From Pseudoips prasinana (lineage: Eukaryota; Arthropoda; Insecta; Lepidoptera; Nolidae): DNA of 64,000 nucleotides. The DNA is taken from the NCBI GenBank assembly GCA_951640165.1, contig OX621265.1, positions 12,227,001 to 12,291,000 on the forward strand. Reading direction: 5' to 3'. The position numbers and the translations under genes were made by a program. The notes under the pieces are model-generated. The model saw nothing but the letters and a program-made list of their open reading frames with translations, was not told where the DNA came from and made no database searches. Positions 53,378 to 63,852 of the stretch are shown one piece after another (the stretch's first letter is position 1; every line of letters starts with the position of its first letter).

Positions 53378-54480
53378 TCTATACATATATATATATAATA
53401 AAATCGTAGGAAAGTCAAGACTGTACATTGAATATTTTTTTAAAGGATACTTGGGCCGTCATCTACAATATGTATCGAAGCCAAAAATATAGTTTTTAGA
53501 ATTTTTGTCTGTTTATCTGTTTGTCTGTATGTATGTCCGGGCTAAACTCAAAAAGTACTGCATGGAATTACTTCAAAGGATTCATACAATATTGGGCTCG
53601 GATGTAAAATGATAAAAGCGGTGTCAATTAATGGGTCTATAAATTATCAGCCAATCACTAAAAATTCCATGGTATTTTCAATCTGTGAGCAGAGTTATAA
53701 AAGATTTTGTACTTAATAGAGAGGTTATGTACAAACCTACACAAAACAGCTGATTTTTAAGGGCGATTGCTATTTAATAGTAATCCGTCTCCAGTATGTT
53801 ACCAAAAGTCGTACACGTTAAGCAATATCAGAAGTCCGTAGAGAGAATGCAGTTGTCGAGGCATATATAAACAAAACAATAAAAAATACTCAAATCACAC
53901 ACGCACTAAACGATACGAGAAACGAGTGACGGATCATAGATTAGGATTATTCAAAATCTGTCACCAGTCACTGTCAGCATAGATTAAAAATATAGTTGCC
54001 AATAACTAATAAATCGATTTGGACGATAACCGATTTTATGATTTCTATTTATTTTGTTGATATTTTATTTTTTGCTGTTGACATTATGTTCATGTATTTA
54101 ATAATTATTATGATTAAATCGGTTATCTGGTGTCTGGTGCAAGAGTTTATATTACATTGTTTGAGCTCATTAACGTTAATCGATTATAGTAATCAACAAC
54201 CAATTTAATTCGTGACTTAAACCTATTTTTAGATTTCTCGTTTTCTAGATTGTAAATTGGGTCAAATTTTACAGTTAGAAATATAAAAATATAACGCTTT
54301 TTTTAAACCATATCTCAACTTATTACAGTTGGGCCCAGAAATCCCCGTCTCCTTTTGCATGAATATTACTAAGTGGTCGGGTCAACATATAGGCTAAATA
54401 TTATCACGCTATCACCTGCGGGGGAGGAGCTGTGATAATTTATAAAGTTTAACGTGGGTAAAACCGCGGGGCGCAGCTAG
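53378..54480 (+). mobile_element. Helitron-2 carrying a ~777-bp non-Helitron segment
   Basis: Start TCTATACATATATATATAAT (variant), end GTGGGTAAAACCGCGGGGCG, CAGCTAG before T, inserted between A and T of SINE-B. Helitron-2 sequence stops at ACTTCAAA (53576) and resumes TTTTGCATGAATATTAC (54354). The segment between is absent from all other copies here and has no repeat match in the window. Confidence 0.85.
53577..54353. other. Filler inside Helitron-2: possible captured or inserted DNA
   Basis: Begins GGATTCATACAATATTGGGC and ends GGGCCCAGAAATCCCCGTCTCC; only GGA/TCC and a loose GGGCTC/GGGCCC pair at the ends hint at inverted repeats. No obvious target duplication. AT-rich, with an inner inverted pair GATAACCGATTT / AAATCGGTTATC. 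A 70-codon hydrophobic frame at 53996-54208 has no motif. Confidence 0.6.
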
Positions 54481-54610
54481 TTATCTATATACGTATGTTT
54501 TTACAAAAGAAAAGTAGTATATGTAGTATATCAGTTATGTGGTTTCCATAGTACACACTCTGCTTAGTTTGGAATCAGATAGCCGTGTGTAAATAATGTC
54601 CTAGGTTATT

Positions 54611-55134
54611 ATAATATAATAATATAGGATATTATGTTGGCACGCTTTAGAGTCACGGGTTCGTGGGAATCTGGTCAGTTGGAAGACATTCATGGCTAAA
54701 GCCAACATTTAAGAGAACTAGGGCACCTTTATTATAAAATGCGACTTTGGGGGAATATGCCTTCCTAAAGCGGAAGCCCAAGCTTTGAGGATGGGATGCT
54801 GAAAACAGGGCAGATCAGATAATCTCTCATATTTTTTTCTGAGGCAGACGGTGACTCGACTGATAACCCAGCAGGTTAGCCGTTTTGAGCATTAAGTGGT
54901 GTTTTTGTGTATGTGAAGTATCTACTTCTGCTACGCTTTTGTGCTCTCAGCAAGAATGTTAATTCTACAGATATTGCGGTCTGCCGTGCTTATTTAGATG
55001 GCAGTTCAATTTTTTTGAGGACTACGTTGGGGCTACGGTTGAAGCGAGCAGTGTTACTAGAATGTCAGGATATTCTAATTCAATGGTAAAAACTCAAGAC
55101 TTAAATTACTTGAATATAAATTCACATAAGAACA
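54611..55134. other. No recognisable feature
   Basis: No family match and no supported frame. Confidence 0.45.
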
Positions 55135-55330
55135 TACATACATACATACATAGACTCACGCCTGTTTCCCAGAGGGGTAGGCAGAGACAACGGATTTCCA
55201 TTTGTCACGATCTTTGCATACTTCTTTTGCCTCGATTACTGTCATTATATTCTTCATACATGCTCGCCGGTTTAGGGTACTTCTGACCTGCCCTTTCTTG
55301 AGAACATCTCCAATTTGGTCAGAGAATGTT
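55135..55330 (-). pseudogene. LINE-Y 3' end fragment, well preserved
   Basis: Minus strand matches LINE-Y 42915-43110 closely (TTCTCTGACCAAATTGGAG, GTCAGAAGTACCCTAAACCG, CTCTGGGAAACAGGCGTGAG) with a TATGTATGTATGTATG tail. Close identity suggests a recent insertion. Confidence 0.85.
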
Positions 55331-55374
55331 CACATAAGAAAATAGTAAAAATACCTTTTTTTTGATAAGGCAGC

Positions 55375-55545
55375 AGGAATGCCTACGCATGCCACCCGCA
55401 AAAAGTGTATCCGAGTGGGTGTGTCGGACTCGCACTGACTAAACCTAACCTGCCGTGGACTTCTCGTGGCGCCTGTTGGGGGGAGCCCCTGGAACGCGGG
55501 TATGCTGCTCCGGTGCACCACATTTGCGCCATGTCCCGAGTAAAA
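55375..55545 (+). repeat. GC-rich block shared with 525-665
   Basis: TGTCGGACTCGCACTGAC, CTAACCTGCCGTGGACTTC, TGGAACGCGGGTATGCTGC and ATTTGCGCCATGTCCCG align in order with the first copy. Confidence 0.6.
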
Positions 55546-55589
55546 TATACCTAGCTAGACCTTACCCTGTGCTTCAATTCATCTTCTTC

Positions 55590-56434
55590 GCCGCAAATAA
55601 GCATAATAATATATTGCATTTAGGTAGGCTTTGAGAAAGTGTGAAGAATGTTTTTAATAAAAGTCAAGATTTCGAGTGGTTTTGTCAGAACTTTTAGCTT
55701 TTCTGTGTGGGAAACCATACTGAGAGCAACAGCTTAACAAATATTCGCCGAAGCACGAGAGTTAGATGTGCTGAGTTGCATGAAAGTAGCCAATCCATAG
55801 AATGCCACATCGAATATATAATAACTAACGCATAGGAGCATACCGTCGAGCAATACGACTTTTATTAGCGGTGTTGCTAAAAACAGCAAATACAATTTTA
55901 CAACCTAATATGGCGACATTTTCCCACCCGAATAGCCAAAAAGTGTAATGAAATTCGATCGGAATTTGAATAAGTGCTGGCCCTAAATTGATTGCGTCAG
56001 TGTAACGAGCATAGCACAATTATGCGACACATATAGGCTTTCAGGTATCGCTAGGTGAACCTTTTAACCAGGAATTCAATTGAGTTAAAGGTAGTTTTTC
56101 ACAAAGTTGGTAATCAAGAATTGCTGAGGATCGATATCAGATCGCGACATACATTAAAAAGGGAAATGTGGACATATATCAAGTTTACTCACGTTAGCAA
56201 CAATGGTTTTAACGATTGCTCTTGAGAAAACAATTACGTGTTTTAGATGTGGGCCTCAGACGCTACACATGTACAGCTGCGGTACCACGCGACTCTTATC
56301 TAATTCTATGCTTTGTATCGTCGCTCTATTTTTTTAATTCTATGCATCGCTTTGTCTAAATCGCTCCAAATAGATTGTGATGGCTCAATTATAGACAGCA
56401 ATGATCGCCGTATTTGGATGAGTTTGAATCACGA
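55590..56434. other. No recognised gene
   Basis: A 64-codon minus frame at 55825-56019 is open but lacks identifiable motifs. The rest is unassigned. Confidence 0.4.
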
Positions 56435-56604
56435 ATAAATCACAACGCAGCGTGGGCAAGCCTACAGATGGAACGATGATCTTGTGCGGGTCGCTGGAAA
56501 CTACTGGATTCGAATAGCGCAAGACCGGCAATTATGGATATCTTTGGGGAAGGCCTTTGTCCAGGAGTGGACATCTTTCGGCTGATTTGATGATGATGAT
56601 GATG
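56435..56604 (+). pseudogene. RTE-1 3' end fragment with target duplication
   Basis: AACGCAGCGTGGGCAAGCC, GATCTTGTGCGGGTCGCTGG, GGCCTTTGTCCAGGAGTGG, GGCTGATTTGATGATGATG. AATCACGAAT flanks both sides (about 56427 and 56605), the expected LINE target duplication. Confidence 0.85.
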
Positions 56605-56619
56605 AATCACGAATATTAA

Positions 56620-57187
56620 TTAAATTTTTCCCCAGATTACTGTACCCGTAACAGCTCAGGGCATTTATTTAAAATATAAACATAGAATAACTTAATATGA
56701 ACAGATTTGAGGGCCAGAAACTGAAAGGGCCCAGTTAAGAGATTTGTCGGGTTGTACCTAAAATTCGATTAATACATTCATATATCATAGCCTAACGGTT
56801 TGGATTACACCATTTCGGTTATAGGGATGTGTGTATATGTCGATAAAAATTCAATTAGTTGATTGAATTTTTGCGGGTTCCGTTATTTTTATGGAGGGCT
56901 TTTTTAATATTGTGTTTGTGTTTAATAGGCTTTAATTTTGAGGACCGAACGAACAATTGGAATTATTACGTGCAAAAAATGTTTTTTCGTTTATTTTAAT
57001 ACGCCGTTAGGATACCGCCATTTAAATTGTTGTGGTATTTATGTACTGTTTCAATTAGTATTTAGTATATCCCGGACCGAACCCCGTCCGTTTTATTCAT
57101 AAATCGCGAAAACTAGATTCCTTATATAAATTCGTACACCTTTTGCTACCATTATCCATTGATAATGAATTCAGGTCCATCCAACGC
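56620..57187. other. No recognisable feature
   Basis: No family match or supported frame. Confidence 0.45.
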
Positions 57188-57300
57188 AAATAGGTTGGCT
57201 GGAAGAGATCGCTTGTATTGATAAGGCCGCCAATTGCATAATATTGTTTTACTGCATATTGTACTGTATATATTCCTTATGTAATAAAGTGTAATTCTTC
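57188..57300 (+). repeat. Jockey-J LINE 3' end
   Basis: GGTTGGCTGGAAGAGATCGC, TTGATAAGGCCGCCAATTGC and TTATGTAATAAAGTGTAATT with the AATAAA signal. The plus-strand relative of 34404-34540. Confidence 0.65.
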
Positions 57301-58084
57301 TTCCTACTGAAAATTACATTTACATTTTTATTATAAGTAAGTTTAAAATTTCAATTTAAACTGTTTAAACAGCATGCAACAATACGGTTTCTAGTTTTCT
57401 TTTGTCAGCTCGTTAGGTTAGGTTTTCTTTTCACTAGAATGTGTTTGTCTATCTTTCCAAGTAAATATTATTTTCTATATTTACCCGAATCAACATATAA
57501 AATTGCTGCGACGTTCTAGAAGATTCTAACTCAAATAAACATCTGAAACATAATTAAAGATAAACTTTTTTATTATTGTAGCGAAGTAGGCCGCAGAGTT
57601 GAGAAGTTTGGCGAATACATTGTTCTCGCTAACTAAAAGCAAATATAAAAAGGAAACGGGATTTTCTTAAGTAAATAATGCGGGGGTTTTTGTTTTTTAA
57701 TATGTGAGAATTCTGTTGTTGATTCTAAAAGCTTTTTGATTAAGTATATAAATTTGTTATTACAAAAACTAAATGATAATTTTGAATGATAAGTTTTATC
57801 ATTTAAAATTATCATTTAGTTTATATATATCTAGTTCTAGTAGTAGATCTAGTAATAGTAGTTTAGTTAAAATATTGTGTATAGTGTGTAAAATATGTTA
57901 GTAGTAAAAATATTATTAGACTTAAACTAGATAATTAAACATAATCTCTTGACAATAACTTGATACGAGCTAGCTAAATATCATTTCTGTAATAAAATAA
58001 ATTTTATAAATGTTTTCATACAAGATGTACCTAAATATCTATGTTACTAGAAATAATATCTAATGTATACAACTATATTACTAC
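57301..58084. other. No gene; one hairpin at 57768-57823
   Basis: AACTAAATGATAATTTT and its complement flank a short loop at 57768-57823. 57930-58020 resembles 36730-36825 (GAGCTAGCTAAATATCATT), a weak dispersed repeat. Otherwise AT-rich. Confidence 0.5.
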
Positions 58085-58160
58085 AAACATGTTCTGACTA
58101 TTTACAAGCGCTTTTTTAAAGTCTACGTGAATAAAAACCTTTTTTATTTATTTATTTAAA
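58085..58160 (+). repeat. CR1-Z 3' end
   Basis: ATGTTCTGACTATTTACAAG, CGCTT, then TCTACGTGAATAAAAACC and an ATTT-rich tail, matching both sides of the CR1-Z copy at 50497-50830 with the middle deleted. Confidence 0.6.
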
Positions 58161-58365
58161 TATGTTTTAACCTGAATAAAAATAATATTTATTTTAATAT
58201 GTAAAATGGAATGCAAAACAAATTGCAAAACAGATTTTTGTACAGCGTGTTTTAATAGCATCGTGAAATTTCGAATTTTAAAACATAAGGATAGATAAAA
58301 CTGAATAATTATAGATATTTAATTAATATGTGTGTTTGTCAACATAAGTTCAGAACCGCTGATAT

Positions 58366-58739
58366 ATTAAAAATGCGAAAGTTTGTGATTATGGATTTAT
58401 AGATTTATAATCATTACAGCTGAAAGAAGTCCACTGCTGGACAAGCCTCCCCCACGAGTCATCTTGGGGATATGCCATAATCGCTACGCTTGGCAGACGG
58501 ACTGGCGATCGCATGGCCATAATACTCGAAAGGAAGCTGCAGCCCGTCATTTTCCTATTCCTTCGGGTCGACTTATTCGGGATGAGATGGATGGAGTGAT
58601 GATCTTTCACGCAAAAACTACCGACCGGATTTAAACTTCGTAAGCTTTGTAATAATATAGCGTACCTATATATCCGAATAACACATAGCCTATAATTTAT
58701 AAAGTTTAACCTGGACAAAACCGCTGGGCAAAGCCAGTT
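58366..58739 (+). mobile_element. Helitron-1 split by SIDE
   Basis: AAAAATGCGAAAGTTTGTG at the left, TCTTTCACGCAAAAACTACC from 58600, GATATCCGAATAACACATAGCC-like body and a decayed end ACAAAACCGCTGGGCAAAGC. Confidence 0.7.
58399..58596 (-). repeat. SIDE copy inside a Helitron
   Basis: Minus strand: CACTCCATCCATCTCATCCC, GGGCTGCAGC, GCGATCGCCAGTCCGTCTGC, GGGGGAGGCTTGTCCAGC, CAGCTGTAATGATT. Confidence 0.72.
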
Positions 58740-59409
58740 TATATATAAAGCAAACTCATATCTATCTGAATCTATCAAATTACGCATAAGCACTTATGTT
58801 TTACATGAAATAACTATTATACCCCTTGATAAATATTTACTCAACCCTAAAACTTAATGACGTCACATATCAATCAACCGAGATACCGATCTCAAATTAT
58901 CGATAACGCACAACACTAGCTTGTCCATTATAATAGGCGTTTTGTTTACAATGCCAACTGAAGGGGAATTCAGAGCCAAACCCATTGACATAACGACATA
59001 ACAACTCTAACACTACCCTTGAAAACACACCTTAACTAAATAACAACAAAGTTGATTTTACTCTGAACAAGTTTCTTTCGAGTTGGAGATCATTCCTCGT
59101 GAATGGAATTAAGTGACAGGATGTGGCAATGTAAAATGTACTGTAGCACATGATGTTTAAGTTGTTATTAGCATGTGTTTTTGTTTGACATAAAAGGGGT
59201 TGTTGTACGAAATTGGTACAGTAGATCGATAACGCGAAATTGAGTTTCCGTCACCTATCTAGTGGGTTAGATTTTTAGTAGACGTGAAATAGAAGCATTG
59301 TTTTTCAAAGATGGAATGGCTGGTTTTATATTGTGCCAATTGTATGAAGGTAATTAATTGGCTATGGACTTTGATGTATGTATATTATTATTAAGGTGAT
59401 AAAAAACAC
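58740..59409. other. No recognisable feature
   Basis: No family match or credible frame in about 0.65 kb. Confidence 0.45.
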
Positions 59410-59685
59410 TTAGAGAGAGGGGTAGAGCATAGCGTTCATTCGCCCAAAGAGCAGCCCGACTGGGGAAGTACCTCCACCTTACAGAAGACATTCCTTAATA
59501 ATTACATTAATAATTTTAATGTTGTGTTTCCGAGTGTGAGTAAGGTCGCCAGAGCTCATTGGGGTGGGGGGAAGGGCCAGCAACACTTGTTTGCTGACTT
59601 TGAAAGGCCGGCAACGCGGCGGTGATCACTTACCATCAGGTGACACACTTGCTCGTTTGTCGCCCTCTGATATAAAAAAAACTTG
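59410..59685 (+). repeat. LINE-N 3' end
   Basis: Same blocks as 14568-14858, ending CACTTACCATCAGGTGACAC, TTGCTCGTTTGTCGCC and an A run. Confidence 0.68.
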
Positions 59686-59741
59686 TATTACAATATTTTT
59701 AATAAAGGTACCTTATACAGTTGAATTATAACAATAATAAT

Positions 59742-60130
59742 AAATATCCTGGGGCATTTATCCCAGACTAAGAAGAGCTTGTACTATGGAAACCAGATAA
59801 CTGATATACTACATATACTACTTTTCTTTTGTATATACATACCAGTATAATTTTTTTTAATGACAACGCTGCACTAAGTAATATAATCCCTGTGTCGCGG
59901 GGTTCTTTACAAATATATAATAGACGGATACAAATTACATCCAGACTCTGAACATATGGGTCACACGAATAGTTGTGTGGCGCGGGCTCGATCCTGCGAC
60001 ACGAAGCGGCGAGGCGACTGCCTTAAACCCAGAATCAGGATAAACATACATGTTCATGGACACAAATATCTGTCCTGGATGGGAACCGAACCCCCGACCT
60101 CCGGCGTGAAAAGCAAGCCTTGCCAACCAC
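59742..60130 (-). repeat. SINE-B split by SINE-C
   Basis: SINE-B 3' half at 59742-59850 and head half at 60028-60130 (CAGAATCAGGATAAACATAC; GGTTCGGTTCCCATCC on the minus strand), separated by SINE-C. Confidence 0.78.
59851..60025 (-). repeat. SINE-C copy inside SINE-B
   Basis: GTGTCGCGGGGTTCTTTAC, CATCCAGACTCTGAAC and GCGACACGAAGCGGCGAGG; the head is shortened. Confidence 0.78.
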
Positions 60131-60282
60131 AAACACACAGGACATGGATATTATATGATTATTATTAAGGTGATAAAACACTTTTATTATCTACATTTTT
60201 TTAACATAAGGTACCTATAGTTGCTGTGTGGTGACGGAGCATGAACTTTAGCGATCCAAATATACATAAACTTAATCAGCGA

Positions 60283-60400
60283 GCATGTATGAAGAATATA
60301 ATGACAGTAAACGAGGCAAAAGAGGTGTGCAAAGATTGGGCCAAATGGAAAGCCGTTGTCTCTGTCTACCCCTCTAAGAAGCAGGCGTGAGTCTATGTAT
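60283..60400 (+). repeat. LINE-Y 3' end fragment
   Basis: GCGAGCATGTATGAAGAATA, GAGGCAAAAGAGGTGTGCAA and GCAGGCGTGAGTCTATGTAT. Confidence 0.78.
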
Positions 60401-60716
60401 GTTAATTGGATGGGTTTGCGGTTAACCACTCTCTCATTTGATGGTAAGTGAAGGTGTAGTCGAAGGTGGACCGCGCGTATACGATGCCTGTTCACTCTAG
60501 CACGTCTGGAAACACTTCGTTTGGGGGGATATTCCACAGCTTAGCCGCCCCAGTAGGCAATCCCTTTGTTGTCCGAACTTCGACTTCGGGCGGTTGCTGA
60601 CGTATACGTGCTTTTGTGACGTCATGTGTAACTGTAGCTCTCTCTACGTTAAAACGCAAAAAGTCTGCCCCTCTTCCAATTGAGGATCATAAAGTAAATA
60701 AAGGGTCATAGAAGCC

Positions 60717-60870
60717 GCTGGTGCTCGGGACGCTTTAGCCCGAAGAATTGCCAAGCTAATTTCGCCCTGGGCACGTAGGTCGTAGAACCGACGGCCGTTG
60801 GGACAGCAAGGTCCTCGAGAGGTGACCGCTAACCAGAAGCCGCCGTATGAGCAGGACAATTCAAGATGGA
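60717..60870 (+). repeat. RTE-1 fragment
   Basis: AGAATTGCCAAGCTAATTTC, GGTCGTAGAACCGACGGCCG, GACAGCAAGGTCCTCGAG follow RTE-1 12655-12745, decayed. Confidence 0.65.
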
Positions 60871-60902
60871 CTTATCATAAGACGATAAGACCGCCAATTG
60901 CG

Positions 60903-61049
60903 TTCATCATCATCATCATCATCATATCAGCCAAAAGACGCCCACTGCTGGATAAAGGCCTACCCCAAAGATCTTTACAATTGCTGGTCTTGCGCTATCC
61001 GGATCCAGCATTTAGCGACCCTCACAAGATCATCGGTCCATCTTGAAAT
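60903..61049 (-). pseudogene. RTE-1 3' end fragment
   Basis: Minus strand AAGATGGACCGATGATCTTG, GAGGGTCGCTAAATGCTGG, AGATCTTTGGGGTAGGCC and a GATATGATGATGATGATG tail. It faces the plus-strand fragment at 60717. Confidence 0.78.
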
Positions 61050-61190
61050 TTGTCCAATTGCATTAAAATAAGCTAATTTCCTTGTTTGATTTATTTTACA
61101 AATTTTTAGCAATTTAATGTACTTCTTATTTTCCATATGCAAGTAAAGCTTCATATTTTTCGTCACTATTTAGGTATGTTACACGTGGTA

Positions 61191-61310
61191 CAGACGCCAG
61201 CACATCAAGTTACCCCAATCTGTCAAATTTCCCCAATTGAAAGTGAACCTTACGCTTATATGATAAAGTTGACACTTGGTAATTGGGGTAGCTGGATGTG
61301 CTGGCGTCTG
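61191..61310. mobile_element. Foldback MITE, CAGACGCC family, copy 3
   Basis: CAGACGCCAGCACATCAAG and CTGGATGTGCTGGCGTCTG ends with TA on both sides; shorter interior than copy 1. Confidence 0.82.
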
Positions 61311-61507
61311 TATATACAAGTTAGTATGTATATGTGTCTCCGTATGTCCGCTACTAGAACAATGCGCCCGAAACAAAGGGTCATTAACCGCGGCGCGATT
61401 TTTTTTGGGAAAAATTAAACCAACTCTTTTATCCCGCCGTTGTGTAGAGTAGCTTCAGAACAGAGTAATACAGTAGGATTGTCCTGTGTGTGACTAAAGT
61501 ATTGAGG

Positions 61508-61745
61508 CGCTCATAGCTAGATGCTCTCATTGCTCCGTAAGTGATCGGCGAGGTTAAGCAACTAGACTCGCGGTCAGTCCATAGATGGGTGACCACTGGT
61601 TTAATTACTGACCGTCTCCGTGCTTCGGAGGGCACGTTAAGCTCGGTTGTAGTCATTAGACAAAAGTTGTTAAGCCATGTGAGAGGCCTACGGGGCGGAT
61701 TGAACAACTCTGACACTATGGTAATCACTGCCCATACGAAAAGTC
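61508..61745 (+). repeat. SINE-5S copy, uninterrupted
   Basis: AGCTAGATGCTCTCATTGC, GGTTAAGCAACTAGACTCGC, GGTCAGTCCATAGATGGGTG and ACC resemble the internal promoter region of 5S rRNA (GCTAAGCA.., GGTTAGTACTTGGATGGG). It continues into a non-5S body ending GGTAATCACTGCCCATACG. Too diverged to be a functional 5S gene. Confidence 0.65.
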
Positions 61746-61749
61746 AATA

Positions 61750-62213
61750 TTTTGACAATTTAAAAACGGCGGATGTTCGATGTTCTATTACAAGTGAATG
61801 CACAAGTCTATCATAATTTCTGAGCGTATCCCTGACACGATATTTCACGATAATTCTAGCGAACGCTCTATTCAGATAAAAAATAAATTCTTCATTGCGG
61901 CGCGGCGGAACAATGACAAAATAAACGGCAAATTTACTGTCTTTTTGCTAGAATGCTCGCTAGAACACGGTTTAGAATGCTCGCTAGAAGTTCCCGTTTA
62001 TGTTTTTGTAATGTAATATCAGCTAGAATAGTTATTACTGCCTAGTGAGTGCCCAAGTCTATTATCACCTTTACTCAGCCCGAAGTTTTCCGTGGGTGTA
62101 AGTATGATATCATTACACCGAAATTACACGTTAGTAATTTGTTTATACACGCAATATTGTGTTATCTCCTTGCTAAAGACAACATTTGTTGATACAACGT
62201 GTTACTTAAATGG
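61750..62213. other. No gene; local short repeats
   Basis: GAATGCTCGCTAGAA occurs twice (61950 and 61976) and its approximate complement TTCTAGCGAACGCTC at 61854. Otherwise unassigned. Confidence 0.45.
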
Positions 62214-62475
62214 TAATAATAATATTAATAATATCTGGGGACAGTGTCACACAGATCATCCTAGCCCCAAACTAAGCAAAGCTTGTACTATAGGTACCAG
62301 GCGACGATATACATACTTATATAGATAGATAAATACTTATATACATAGAAAACATCCATGACTCAGAAACAAATATTCGAGCTCATCACACAAATATTTG
62401 CACTTACCGGGATTCGAACCAAGGACCACCAGCTTCGTAGGCGGGAGCGCTACCAACTAGGCTACGGTGACCGTC
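62214..62475 (-). repeat. SINE-A copy, full length
   Basis: Complete minus-strand copy, head GACGGTCACCGTAGCC at 62460-62475. First unit of a local duplication. Confidence 0.88.
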
Positions 62476-62510
62476 AAATAGTAATGTTGAAACTGAACAA
62501 CTTGTAAAAT

Positions 62511-62620
62511 TCCATCGCTAACCCTTCGGCCGATCTGTGGCGATTATGGCATGTTCCCTTATTCTTGGGGAATCTCTTGGTCAGCTGTAGACGTAATTCG
62601 GCTGATTTGATGATTTGTTA
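62511..62620 (+). repeat. SIDE/RTE-1 3' end fragment
   Basis: GATCTGTGGCGATTATGGC, TTCTTGGGGAATC, GGTCAGCTGTAGACG and CTGATTTGATGAT. Repeated with deletions at 62896-62990. Confidence 0.55.
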
Positions 62621-62672
62621 TTTGTCAATCTCACTATCTAGTCTGTCAAAATCTGTAAGAAATGTATAGGGA

Positions 62673-62888
62673 CAATAATAATATATAGGGACAATGTCAC
62701 ACAGATCATACTAGCCCCAAACTAAGCAAAGCTTGTACTATGGGTACCAGGCGACGATATACATACTTATATAGATAGAAAACATCCATGACTCAGAAAC
62801 AAATATTCGTGCTCATCACACAAATATTTGCACTTACCGGGATTCGAACCCAGGACCACCAGCTTCCTAGGCAGGAGCACTACCAACT
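62673..62888 (-). repeat. SINE-A copy, head truncated
   Basis: Second unit of the duplication. The SINE stops at CACTACCAAC where the head should follow and joins TTGTAAAATTCC directly. Confidence 0.85.
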
Positions 62889-63039
62889 TGTAAAATTCCA
62901 TCGCCAACCCTTCGGCCGATCTGTGGCGATTATGGCATATTCCCTTATTCTTGGTCAGCTGTAGACGTAATTCGGCTGTCTTGATGATTTGATATTTGTC
63001 TATATCACTATATAGTCTGTCAAAATTTGTGAGGAATGG

Positions 63040-63781
63040 ACCCTTCAGAATTACTAATTGATTTCAATGTAAAATGAAGGGTTAGCTAAAATTTATATAG
63101 CTTTTTACGCTGTTATTCAGCTACATTAAGCACCCTTGTGTATTAGCCACACACTATTTAAATTCCATTATGTTTAAAGTGGTGGATGTTTAGTGAAATA
63201 ATTACTAAATATTTTGTTGTTACTACACCTAAAGTCCACATCAAGCTATACATTTCCAGTATAAGCTAATAAAATAAATAAAATAAAAAGTTGTAAATAG
63301 TCAGAACATGTTCGTAGTAATATATAATTAATATATAATTATTTCTAGGTACATATAGATATTTAGGTACACGGATTGTAGGAAATAATTTACAATAAGA
63401 TTTATTTTATAACAGTAACGATATTTAACTAACTTAAATTATCAAATTATCAATATTTTAAATTTTAGCTATCTTTTTACTACATATTGTCTGATTCATA
63501 ATCCCGCGGGATATCCATACAATGAGAGGTCAGCATATATTAGAAATGTCTAGCTTAATATGTAGCCGTGTGTACCAAATTGAGGACATATATCTATATA
63601 GATGTTTTTTTCTTTGTCGTGGTGGAAACCTTTTATAGGTCCTCGTCATTTGGGGAGGTAATGCGTTATGTGGGATTCCCAAGGGTTACTCACTAAAACC
63701 ACCATGGCAGCCTAGCGTCTAGATGTTTATAGTGATGGCTCCAATAACTAGAAACGACTGCCATCGCTCACACTCACTCAC
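63040..63781. other. No recognised gene
   Basis: AT-rich, with GTCAGAACATGTTCGTAGTA near 63300 (a CR1-Z-like remnant in reverse) and an unassigned stretch at 63590-63780. Confidence 0.4.
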
Positions 63782-63852
63782 GTCACTTTTCTAAGATACA
63801 CTGGAACTGTAGGATATCTTCTTTCAGTTCGAGTATATCTTGGAAAAGTGAC
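63782..63852. repeat. 71-nt hairpin, 28-bp imperfect stem
   Basis: GTCACTTTTCTAAGATACAC pairs with GTATATCTTGGAAAAGTGAC across a 15-base loop, with about three mismatches. A third copy of CGAGTGTATCTTGG lies at 63970. Confidence 0.7.

Larger units (their letters stand above)
53341..54610 (+). repeat. SINE-B split by a Helitron
   Basis: GTGAACATGTCTGTTTGCCC to GTAA at 53377, then TTATCTATATACGTATG from 54481 to CCTAGGTTATTATAAT. The insertion point equals that in the 26321 copy. Confidence 0.82.

Noticed and set aside
53996..54208. 70-codon hydrophobic frame inside the Helitron filler, possibly a captured exon
   Set aside because: Low-complexity I/F/M-rich reading of AT-rich DNA; no motif or splice sites.
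55825..56019. 64-codon minus frame
   Set aside because: No motif, no start context or splice signals that I can support.
61540..61620. 5S rRNA gene
   Set aside because: Only the internal promoter region is similar and it continues into a SINE body; no complete 120-base 5S.
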